Shown piece after piece: positions 1 through 4,273 of a stretch of 7,756 bases of DNA. The first letter of the stretch is position 1. The number at the start of each line of letters is the position of its first letter. The stretch is from Anaerolineaceae bacterium (lineage in GTDB: Bacteria > Chloroflexota > Anaerolineae > Anaerolineales > Villigracilaceae): contig VFKQ01000191.1 in the NCBI GenBank assembly GCA_009885445.1, forward strand, positions 1-7,756, read 5' to 3'. The position numbers and the translations under genes are program-made. A model generated the notes under the pieces. That model worked only from the letters and a program-made list of their open reading frames with translations. It was not told the DNA's origin and did no database searches.

Positions 1-1
1 C

Positions 2-169
2 CTGTTGGATTATTTGAGAGCCGTTCGCGTCCTGTGCTGTGCAGACGCCTGTCTGGAAAGACTCAACCGCACAAAGAGTCCGATCTTTAGCGCTACTGCC
101 GCATTCAAAAAGGCGACTGATGAATTATTAGAAACGGCTGATCCTTACGATCTTGAATCTATCAAATAA
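2..169 (+). CDS. C-terminal end of an unrecognised protein (5' part outside window)
   Basis: Reading from base 2 the frame stays open for 55 codons and ends at TAA (167-169), followed at once by a TGA in another frame. The other plus frame I read across it meets a stop. The peptide starts LLDYLRAVRVLCCADACLER and ends YDLESIK. It looks like a folded, mostly helical C-terminus, with alternating charged and hydrophobic residues and a Cys-Cys pair near residue 12. No start codon is needed because the gene enters from the left edge. I do not recognise the family and give no function. It runs in the same direction as the RHH-like/HNH pair but is separated from it by 233 bases that include a minus-strand gene remnant, so co-transcription is not evident. 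A chance open frame of this length is possible. Confidence 0.5.
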   Translation: MLDYLRAVRVLCCADACLERLNRTKSPIFSATAAFKKATDELLETADPYDLESIK

Positions 170-248
170 TGACCGGCTGAATTGTTCCTCATTCGTTCCT
201 CAAAAACAAATACCCGCACCTTAACAACTGAATCGATCATATCTACAT

Positions 249-348
249 CCCTCTCCCCCAGTACGCGCCACTACTCCTTCGGAATCCCCACAAAAATATT
301 CCCGTCCCTCACCTGCACGGGGTACGCGGGGATGTCCACCACTGCAGG
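249..348. repeat. Left copy of ~100-bp imperfect direct repeat (Rieske 3' end plus downstream flank)
   Basis: Bases 249-348 match 1321-1420 in the same orientation. The match starts in the C-rich tract CCCTCTCCCCC, passes through ACGCGCC, and continues through the stop codon and the last 25 codons of the Rieske gene. In the coding part (271-348 against 1343-1420) 69 of 78 bases are identical. Similarity collapses after 348. Weak similarity may extend a few bases left of 249 (TATCTACAT against TATCCACTAATTT). The copies lie 1072 bases apart and flank the RHH-like/HNH cassette. Confidence 0.85.
271..348 (-). pseudogene. Truncated 3' remnant of a Rieske ferredoxin gene
   Basis: Read on the minus strand, this stretch encodes the last 25 residues and the stop codon of the Rieske protein encoded at 1343-1690, ending in VQVRDGNIFVGIPKE. 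The amino acids are identical to those of the intact gene. The nucleotides differ at nine positions, every one the third base of a codon; one of these changes the stop from TAA to TAG. Upstream of 348 (the 5' direction of the remnant) the similarity stops abruptly and no CxH or CxxH cluster motif follows. The piece therefore cannot encode a working Rieske protein. The purely synonymous divergence indicates that the source gene was under purifying selection until it was cut, so this looks like the tail of a diverged allele or second gene rather than an old decaying duplicate. Confidence 0.85.
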
Positions 349-351
349 CAA

Positions 352-386
352 TTGACGGGAGGCAAAAGTATCCTACGCGTTATAAT
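352..386 (+). promoter_or_regulatory. Possible promoter for the RHH-like/HNH pair
   Basis: A perfect TATAAT lies at 381-386, 16 bases before the start codon at 403. A TTGACG at 352-357 resembles a -35 box, but the 23-base spacer is too long for a standard sigma-70 promoter. No better -35 is visible at 16-18 bases. If TATAAT is a real -10, transcription would begin near 393 and the mRNA would start almost at the Shine-Dalgarno sequence. The site lies just inside the break point of the Rieske remnant. Tentative. Confidence 0.28.
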
Positions 387-392
387 CAAAGC

Positions 393-397
393 GGAGG
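393..397 (+). promoter_or_regulatory. Ribosome binding site that fixes the start at 403
   Basis: GGAGG at 393-397 followed by five bases and ATG at 403. It supports ATG 403 over the in-frame ATG at 352, which has no such site and whose extra residues are not part of the recognisable ribbon-helix-helix fold. Confidence 0.75.
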
Positions 398-402
398 CAG
401 AA

Positions 403-804
403 ATGACCATTCAACTAAACGTAAACTCCGAACTGGAACGCCAGCTAAAGAAGGCCGCGAGTCAAATGGGACTGACACCCGATACCTACATCATGCGCCT
501 GTTACAAAATGATTTGCAAAGCCATGCCGAGCCTACGCGCTTATCCGCTGAGGAAAGTACCTTACTGAAACAGATTAATGCCAGCCTTTCCACAATTGAA
601 TGGGAAGGTTACCGCGCCCTGCTGGCCAAACGGGATGCGCAAGCGCTGAACGCACAGGAGCAGGCGGAACTGGTTGCGCTTTCGGATGAAATTGAGCAGG
701 CCAACGTGCAGCGCATGAAAGCGGTGGCTGAACTGGCGCGCCTGCGCAAGACCACCGTCCCTGCACTGGTGGAAACGTTAGGTATATCTCCTGCCCATGC
801 CTGA
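403..804 (+). CDS. Ribbon-helix-helix-like protein paired with HNH endonuclease
   Basis: 133 residues from ATG 403, which has a strong GGAGG site. Residues 1-8 (MTIQLNVN) look like the short DNA-contacting beta strand of an Arc/MetJ-type ribbon-helix-helix. Residues 9-23 and 26-41 form the two helices (SELERQLKKAASQMG, then TPDTYIMRLLQNDLQSH). Residues 47-128 are charged and helical (LSAEESTLLKQINASLSTIE... to LARLRKTTVPALVETLGI). From memory this matches a family common in Cyanobacteria and Chloroflexota that often precedes a small HNH endonuclease gene. The end overlaps the HNH start by eight bases, which implies translational coupling. By analogy with antitoxins it may bind DNA, autoregulate the pair and possibly restrain the nuclease; that is inference. 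No catalytic motif is visible. Confidence 0.85.
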   Translation: MTIQLNVNSELERQLKKAASQMGLTPDTYIMRLLQNDLQSHAEPTRLSAEESTLLKQINASLSTIEWEGYRALLAKRDAQALNAQEQAELVALSDEIEQANVQRMKAVAELARLRKTTVPALVETLGISPAHA

Positions 805-1222
805 ACCGCGTATTTCAGCGCGTCAACGCGCCCGCGTGGTGGAGCGCGCCAAAGGCTGTTGCGAATATTGCCAATCGCAGGAACAGTATTCCCCCGACCC
901 TTTCTCGGTTGAGCATATCATTCCGCTTTCCAAAGGTGGCGCAAATGATTTGAGTAATCTCGCCTTTGCCTGTCAGGGATGCAATAATCGCAAATACACC
1001 AGCGTCGAAGCCTTTGACCCGCTCAGCCAATCCACTGTCCCGCTCTTTCATCCACGCCAGCACAGCTGGGCGGAGTATTTTGCCTGGAGCGATGACAGCA
1101 CACTCATCTTGGGATTAGCCCCGATCGGGCGAGCCGCTATCGAAAAACTTCAATTGAATCGTTCCGGGCTTGTCAACCTGCGCCGCATTTTATTCGAAGC
1201 GGGCGAACATCCACCCCTCTGA
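797..1222 (+). CDS. HNH endonuclease (small, zinc-ribbon type)
   Basis: 141 residues. The HNH core is clear: C22-x-x-C25 (CEYC), His40 in VEHIIPLSKGG as the likely metal/catalytic histidine, Asn54 in DLSNLAFAC, and C59-x-x-C62 followed by NNRK. The two CxxC pairs should hold a structural zinc. Residues about 83-141 (LFHPRQHSWAEYFAW... APIGRAAIEKLQLNR) are the C-terminal extension that I know from small stand-alone HNH proteins of Cyanobacteria and Chloroflexota. No other domain is fused. Family members nick or cut double-stranded DNA; the target cannot be told from sequence. Translation probably depends on the upstream RHH-like gene, because the start at 797 lies inside it and has only a poor Shine-Dalgarno. 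Possible roles are defence nuclease, toxin of a toxin-antitoxin-like pair, or free-standing homing endonuclease. All active-site residues are present. Confidence 0.93.
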   Translation: MPEPRISARQRARVVERAKGCCEYCQSQEQYSPDPFSVEHIIPLSKGGANDLSNLAFACQGCNNRKYTSVEAFDPLSQSTVPLFHPRQHSWAEYFAWSDDSTLILGLAPIGRAAIEKLQLNRSGLVNLRRILFEAGEHPPL

Positions 1223-1258
1223 CGCTAAAATAAAACCATCTCACTTGCACACAAAACC

Positions 1259-1291
1259 AAAAGTCCCCGCCAGATCACGACAGGGACTTTT
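1259..1291. terminator. Bidirectional hairpin terminator between convergent HNH and Rieske genes
   Basis: AAAAGTCCC (1259-1267) pairs perfectly with GGGACTTTT (1283-1291) around a 15-base loop. The 3' arm ends in TTTT on the plus strand, and on the minus strand the mirror arm ends in TTTT followed by GGTTTT. The position, between two converging gene ends, fits a terminator serving both. The T-runs are short, so efficiency is uncertain. Confidence 0.65.
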
Positions 1292-1293
1292 CC

Positions 1294-1307
1294 TATTCTC
1301 TATTCTC
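1294..1307. repeat. Two tandem heptamers (TATTCTC)
   Basis: TATTCTC occurs twice head to tail, followed by a decayed third unit (TATCCAC). The 7-base period and base pattern resemble the heptamer-based repeats found between sufC and sufB (7605-7646 and 7667-7680). Confidence 0.5.
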
Positions 1308-1320
1308 TATCCACTAATTT

Positions 1321-1420
1321 CCCTCTCCCCCCCACGCGCCGCTTACTCTTTCGGAATCCCCACAAAAATATTACCATCCCTCACCTGCACCGGATATGCG
1401 GGGATGTCCACAACTGCGGG
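1321..1420. repeat. Right copy of ~100-bp imperfect direct repeat (inside and just downstream of intact Rieske gene)
   Basis: Partner of 249-348. Bases 1343-1420 are the stop and the last 25 codons of the intact Rieske gene, and 1321-1342 are its downstream flank, which is also conserved in the left copy. Because the flank is shared, the duplicated unit was a piece of chromosome rather than a coding sequence alone. Confidence 0.85.
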
Positions 1421-1690
1421 GGTTTGCACGGCTTTCCCCGTTTGCACGTCAAACTCGCCGCCGTGGCGCGGACAGACAATGTTGAGTCCCTCTAAATCTC
1501 CGTCCCCGAGCGGACCGTCGTCGTGCGTGCAAATATCACGGATGGCGAAAAACTGTCCGGCGATGTTGAAGATGACGATGGGCTTGTCACCCACCTCCAC
1601 AAAGAGACGTTCGCCATTTGGCAATTCGGATACAGGCGCGATTTCAGAGTATTCAATTTTTGATTCGTCGAAGGTTGTGTAATTAAACAT
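1343..1690 (-). CDS. Rieske [2Fe-2S] ferredoxin, last gene of the SUF operon
   Basis: 115 residues from ATG at 1690 (MFNYTTFDES). Both halves of the Rieske cluster motif are present: C54-T-H56 in DICTHDDGPLGDG and C73-P-R-H76 in CPRHGGEFD. The two Cys and two His bind one [2Fe-2S] cluster. Length and the lack of a signal or membrane segment fit a soluble cytoplasmic Rieske-type ferredoxin like those that accompany dioxygenases and nitrite reductases. It ends the SUF operon, 49 bases after sufU, so it may supply electrons for cluster building or be an early recipient; that is inference. The start is unusual: no Shine-Dalgarno is visible, and a perfect palindrome (1703-1733) ends 12 bases upstream. 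The frame stays open to 1777, but those 29 residues translate the palindrome and are unlikely to be protein. A severed copy of its 3' end lies at 271-348. Confidence 0.92.
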   Translation of the reverse strand: MFNYTTFDESKIEYSEIAPVSELPNGERLFVEVGDKPIVIFNIAGQFFAIRDICTHDDGPLGDGDLEGLNIVCPRHGGEFDVQTGKAVQTPAVVDIPAYPVQVRDGNIFVGIPKE

Positions 1691-1702
1691 GGTTATTATT
1701 TT

Positions 1703-1733
1703 CGTAGGGACACGGCGGCGCCGTGTCCCTACG
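1703..1733. repeat. Perfect 31-bp palindrome upstream of the Rieske start
   Basis: Arm CGTAGGGACACGGCG (1703-1717) is the exact reverse complement of 1719-1733, with a single central G. In the operon mRNA this makes a very stable 15-bp stem between the sufU stop and the Rieske AUG. No T-run follows on the minus strand, so it is not a classical terminator. The GTAGGGACACGGCG style resembles dispersed palindromes that I know from Chloroflexota and Cyanobacteria; copy number cannot be checked here. Confidence 0.85.
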
Positions 1734-1739
1734 ACATTA

Positions 1740-2135
1740 TCATTCCACCAACTCGTCGCTGGCTTCGCCCAATCCATACACGCCCGCCTTCAAAACTTTC
1801 AGCGAGAGCAACGCGCACTTCAAGCGCACAGGCCCCAACTCAATGCCCAACATCTCAAGAATAGAATCTTTGTTGAGCTTCTTCACTTCTTCGAGCGGCT
1901 TGCCGATGATCGACTCGACCAACAAATCCGCGGAGGCCTGCGAGATGGCACAGCCGTGACCGTCGAAGCGCGCGTCCGCCACATTGCCCGAGTCGTCCAC
2001 GCGCAGATCAATCTGAATGTGGTCGCCGCACAGCGGATTGTTGTCCGCGAAGGAAATATCGTGTGGGTCGAGTTTGCCGCGATAGGAGGGATTCTTGTAA
2101 TGCTCAATGATGACTTCACGATACATGTCGTCCAT
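1740..2135 (-). CDS. sufU: SufU, SUF sulfur acceptor / scaffold protein
   Basis: 131 residues of the IscU/SufU family. The zinc or cluster ligands are visible: C36 and D38 in NNPLCGD, C62 in GHGCAIS, and C107 in PVRLKCALLS. SufU proteins accept persulfide sulfur from SufS at a zinc site. The start ATG (2135) shares its A with the sufS stop (TAATG), and AAGGAAG lies about ten bases upstream inside sufS, so the two are translationally coupled. The position before the third cysteine is Lys, as in SufU, where IscU has His. The C62-C107 spacing of 45, however, is IscU-like: Bacillus SufU carries a segment of about 18 residues here that this protein lacks. The name rests on the sufS partner and the LKCALL motif; 'IscU-like SUF scaffold' is the alternative. 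Confidence 0.92.
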   Translation of the reverse strand: MDDMYREVIIEHYKNPSYRGKLDPHDISFADNNPLCGDHIQIDLRVDDSGNVADARFDGHGCAISQASADLLVESIIGKPLEEVKKLNKDSILEMLGIELGPVRLKCALLSLKVLKAGVYGLGEASDELVE

Positions 2136-3361
2136 TACGCAAACACTTCCTTCACTTTGTAAATGCCGTTCACCAACAAGTCCACTTCTGCTTTTGTATT
2201 ATATAAATAGAACGACGCGCGGCTTGTGGATTGGATGCCAAATTTTTCGTGCAAGGGTTGCGCGCAATGATGACCGGCGCGAATTGCGATTCCGTCTTTA
2301 TCCAAAATCTGCGCGACGTCATGTGGATGCACGCCCTCCAGAGTGAACGCGGCGACTCCGCCCTTGTGGCGGGCCGGCGGGCCGAAAACTTTTACACCCG
2401 GAATTTCCTCCAGCCGTTCGAGCGCGTACTCGGTGATCTCATGCTCGTGCGCCGCGATATTGTCCATGCCGATGGCGGACAAATAATCCACTGCCGCGCC
2501 GAAACCGACTGCCTCGGCGATGGCGGGCGTGCCCGCTTCAAATTTGTGCGGAAGCGTGTTTGGGCGAAAGGAGCGCAGATGCACTTCCTTGATCATGTCG
2601 CCGCCACCGAGGAAGGGCGGCATAGACTCAAGTAATTCTGCTTTTCCATACAACGCGCCGATGCCCGTTGGACCGCACATCTTATGCGCGGAAAAAGCGA
2701 GAAAATCTGCGTCAAGTTCCTGCACGTCCACTTTCAAATGCGGCACGGATTGCGCCGCGTCCACGAGGGTCACTGCGCCCGCTTCATGCGCCATGCGGAT
2801 AATCTCGGCGGCCGGATTAACCGTCCCGAGTACATTAGACATTTGGGTAAAAGCAACCAGCTTCGGGGTCCGCTTAAGCAACGCGCGATAGGCGTCGAGG
2901 TCCAGCAGGCCGTCCATCGTCACTGGAATGAAATCCAATTCGATGCCGCGTTCCGCCGCCAGCATGTGCCACGGCACGAGATTGGAGTGATGCTCCATCT
3001 CGGTTAACACCACCAGATCGCCCGCCTTAAGATTTGCGCGCGCCCACGAATACGCCACAAGATTAATTGACTCGGTTGTGTTGCGCGTGTAAATAATTTG
3101 TCGCGCTGAGGCGGCGTTGATAAATTTTGCGATCTTGCCGCGCGCATCCTCATACAACGCCGTGGCTTCCTCGGCCAATGTATGCACGCCGCGATGAATG
3201 TTGGCGTTGCTCTGGCGATAAAAATCATTCATCGCCTCAATCACTGCCAGCGGCTTCTGCGAAGTAGCCGTCGAATCCAAATACGTCACACGCACGCCAG
3301 CGCGCGTCTCACGTTCAAGGATTGGAAAATCTTTACGCAGTGCTAAAACATTCAAAGCCAT
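2135..3361 (-). CDS. sufS: SufS, group II cysteine desulfurase
   Basis: 408 residues, the usual SufS length. PLP-dependent removal of sulfur from L-cysteine gives alanine and an enzyme persulfide. Visible residues: H124 (TEMEHHSN, stacking on PLP), D201 and Q204 (VDAAQS), the Schiff-base lysine K227 in FSAHKMCGPTG, the persulfide cysteine C366 in RAGHHCAQP, and R381 (TSRASFYLYNT). RAGHHCAQP with a short active-site loop marks the SufS rather than the IscS/NifS group. The start at 3361 gives the standard N-terminus (MALNVLALRKDFPILER); its ribosome site is weak (AGGT about 11 bases upstream). It overlaps sufU by one base, as expected for a SufS-SufU pair. No sufE is present in the window. Upstream lies a 154-base gap with a complex inverted repeat. 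Confidence 0.97.
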   Translation of the reverse strand: MALNVLALRKDFPILERETRAGVRVTYLDSTATSQKPLAVIEAMNDFYRQSNANIHRGVHTLAEEATALYEDARGKIAKFINAASARQIIYTRNTTESINLVAYSWARANLKAGDLVVLTEMEHHSNLVPWHMLAAERGIELDFIPVTMDGLLDLDAYRALLKRTPKLVAFTQMSNVLGTVNPAAEIIRMAHEAGAVTLVDAAQSVPHLKVDVQELDADFLAFSAHKMCGPTGIGALYGKAELLESMPPFLGGGDMIKEVHLRSFRPNTLPHKFEAGTPAIAEAVGFGAAVDYLSAIGMDNIAAHEHEITEYALERLEEIPGVKVFGPPARHKGGVAAFTLEGVHPHDVAQILDKDGIAIRAGHHCAQPLHEKFGIQSTSRASFYLYNTKAEVDLLVNGIYKVKEVFA

Positions 3362-3411
3362 TTACGTGTTTACCTGTCTACTCTAGGATGTGTATGCAAA
3401 TTCAAGGTTGT

Positions 3412-3490
3412 GGTCTCGATATGGATTTTGCGGTGGTCGAGTAGGCGTACTTTGCCGTATCGAGACCCCGCAAAATCCTACTCGACCACC
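3412..3490. repeat. Order-preserved inverted repeat (A-B-C ... A'-B'-C') between basic-tail gene and sufS
   Basis: Three segments each recur as perfect reverse complements, in the same left-to-right order. A is GGTCTCGATA (3412-3421) with A' at 3458-3467. B is GGATTTTGCGG (3423-3433) with B' at 3468-3478. C is GGTGGTCGAGTAGG (3432-3445) with C' at 3477-3490. A simple hairpin would run C'-B'-A'; here the three stems cross, so they exclude one another or form a pseudoknot. The GGTCTCGAT ... TCGACCACC style resembles dispersed palindromic repeats seen in Chloroflexota and Actinomycetota. No T-run follows on the minus strand. It fills the middle of the 154-base gap 3362-3515; I see no gene there. 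Confidence 0.8.
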
Positions 3491-3515
3491 TTGCAAGCTG
3501 TTTTGCAATCAGGCC

Positions 3516-4175
3516 CTAATAATCCGGAATAACCATTTCTTTCACGATCTTCTTCACGCCAAACGGGCGAATATGCTCCGACATCAGCGGGTACCACAAG
3601 ATGCGGTCCGGCACCATCCAGCCATCGGTGAGATAAACATTCGAGCGAAATTGCACCGCCACCATTTTGTGATCCACCTGCACCACAATGCCTTTGACCC
3701 AACCGCGAATGCGTTCGCTATTTTTTTCGTGGTCGCAAAAAACCTCCACATGGTCACCCACTTCAAAAGCATGTTCAATGCCGGGCGCTTTCATGTAGGC
3801 ATATTTTTGCACGCTACTGCGCGCCACGCGCGCGCGACTGCGCTCCGGCGGACGCGAGGAAGGCGCACCGCGCTTGGCGCTTGATTTTGCACCCGGTCGT
3901 GCGCCGGCGCGCGCTGGCTTGGCCGTTGGACGCGCCACAGGGCGCACTTCCAATCGCGGCAATGCGCTCAGCGCCGCGCGCGTGGCGCTGACGACAGGAG
4001 TCGTCACGCTTTTAATGGGCGCCGCTTTTTTCACCACCGGCTTCGATTTCGCCTTCGCTTGCACCGGCTTCTTCACAACCGTTTTAACCGGCGCAGATTT
4101 CTTCTTCGCGGGCTGGGTTGCTTTTGCTTTTGATTTCGATTTCGATTTGGACTTGGACTTGGATTTTGTTATCAT
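3516..4175 (-). CDS. Basic-tail protein with C-terminal small beta-barrel-like domain, function unknown
   Basis: 219 residues in two parts. Residues 1-123 are low-complexity and highly basic: six Lys-Ser pairs (K4-S15), then Lys/Ala/Pro/Val- and Arg/Pro/Ala/Ser-rich sequence like histone H1-type or AlgP-type tails. It is probably disordered and able to bind nucleic acid. Residues about 124-219 look folded: VGDHVEVFC, RGWVKGIVVQVDHKMVAVQF, a WMVPDRILWYPLMSEHIRPFG stretch and a strand-rich end, compatible with an SH3/KOW/Tudor-like barrel. ATG at 4175 has a good site (GAGG four bases upstream). I do not recognise a named family. It sits between the NTF2-like gene and sufS, so it is co-oriented with the SUF genes, but gaps of 98 and 154 bases leave room for separate control. 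A nucleoid or RNA-binding role is inference. Confidence 0.85.
   Translation of the reverse strand: MITKSKSKSKSKSKSKAKATQPAKKKSAPVKTVVKKPVQAKAKSKPVVKKAAPIKSVTTPVVSATRAALSALPRLEVRPVARPTAKPARAGARPGAKSSAKRGAPSSRPPERSRARVARSSVQKYAYMKAPGIEHAFEVGDHVEVFCDHEKNSERIRGWVKGIVVQVDHKMVAVQFRSNVYLTDGWMVPDRILWYPLMSEHIRPFGVKKIVKEMVIPDY
4119..4166 (-). repeat. In-frame hexanucleotide repeat encoding (Lys-Ser)6 and Lys-Ala pairs
   Basis: Eight consecutive 6-base units (AAA/AAG plus TCN, then AAA GCA) encode K4-S15 and the following Lys-Ala pairs of the basic-tail protein. The units have drifted at third positions (AAGTCC, AAATCG, AAATCA). Gain or loss of a unit would change tail length without shifting the frame. 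Confidence 0.75.
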
Positions 4176-4191
4176 GTTTCCTCACACAGAT

Positions 4192-4212
4192 TCACGCACC
4201 TGAGGCGCGTGA
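4192..4212. other. Hairpin just upstream of the basic-tail gene's ribosome site
   Basis: On the minus strand TCACGCGCC pairs with GGTGCGTGA (one G-U) around the loop TCA, eight to nine bases upstream of the GAGG site of the gene starting at 4175. A second perfect 7-bp hairpin with loop of four lies at 4244-4261 (GGAGCGG/CCGCTCC). Neither has a T-run, so they are more likely mRNA structures than terminators. The 98-base gap 4176-4273 holds nothing else I can identify. Confidence 0.4.
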
Positions 4213-4273
4213 CCAAACTATTTATTCGCTTCGTGCCGCGTGTGGAGCGGATGGCCGCTCCGAAATTCTTTAT

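Noticed and set aside
184..202. Pair of GTTCCTCA repeats with 11-base period
   Set aside because: Two short copies only, in a low-complexity stretch, with no linked structure.
352..402. Upstream start at 352 for the RHH-like protein
   Set aside because: The extra 17 residues are not part of the fold, and the GGAGG site fits only ATG 403.
1170..1682. 170-codon plus-strand open frame across the HNH end and the Rieske gene
   Set aside because: It crosses the terminator and is antisense to the Rieske gene; Ser/Pro-rich shadow translation.
1691..1777. Longer Rieske start at 1777 adding 29 residues
   Set aside because: The extension reads through the perfect palindrome (GTRRRRVPT) and overlaps the sufU end; family members begin close to the MFNYTTF start.
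3362..3411. Internal promoter before sufS (CCTTGA ... TAGAGT on the minus strand)
   Set aside because: The boxes match the consensus poorly; no stronger than chance.
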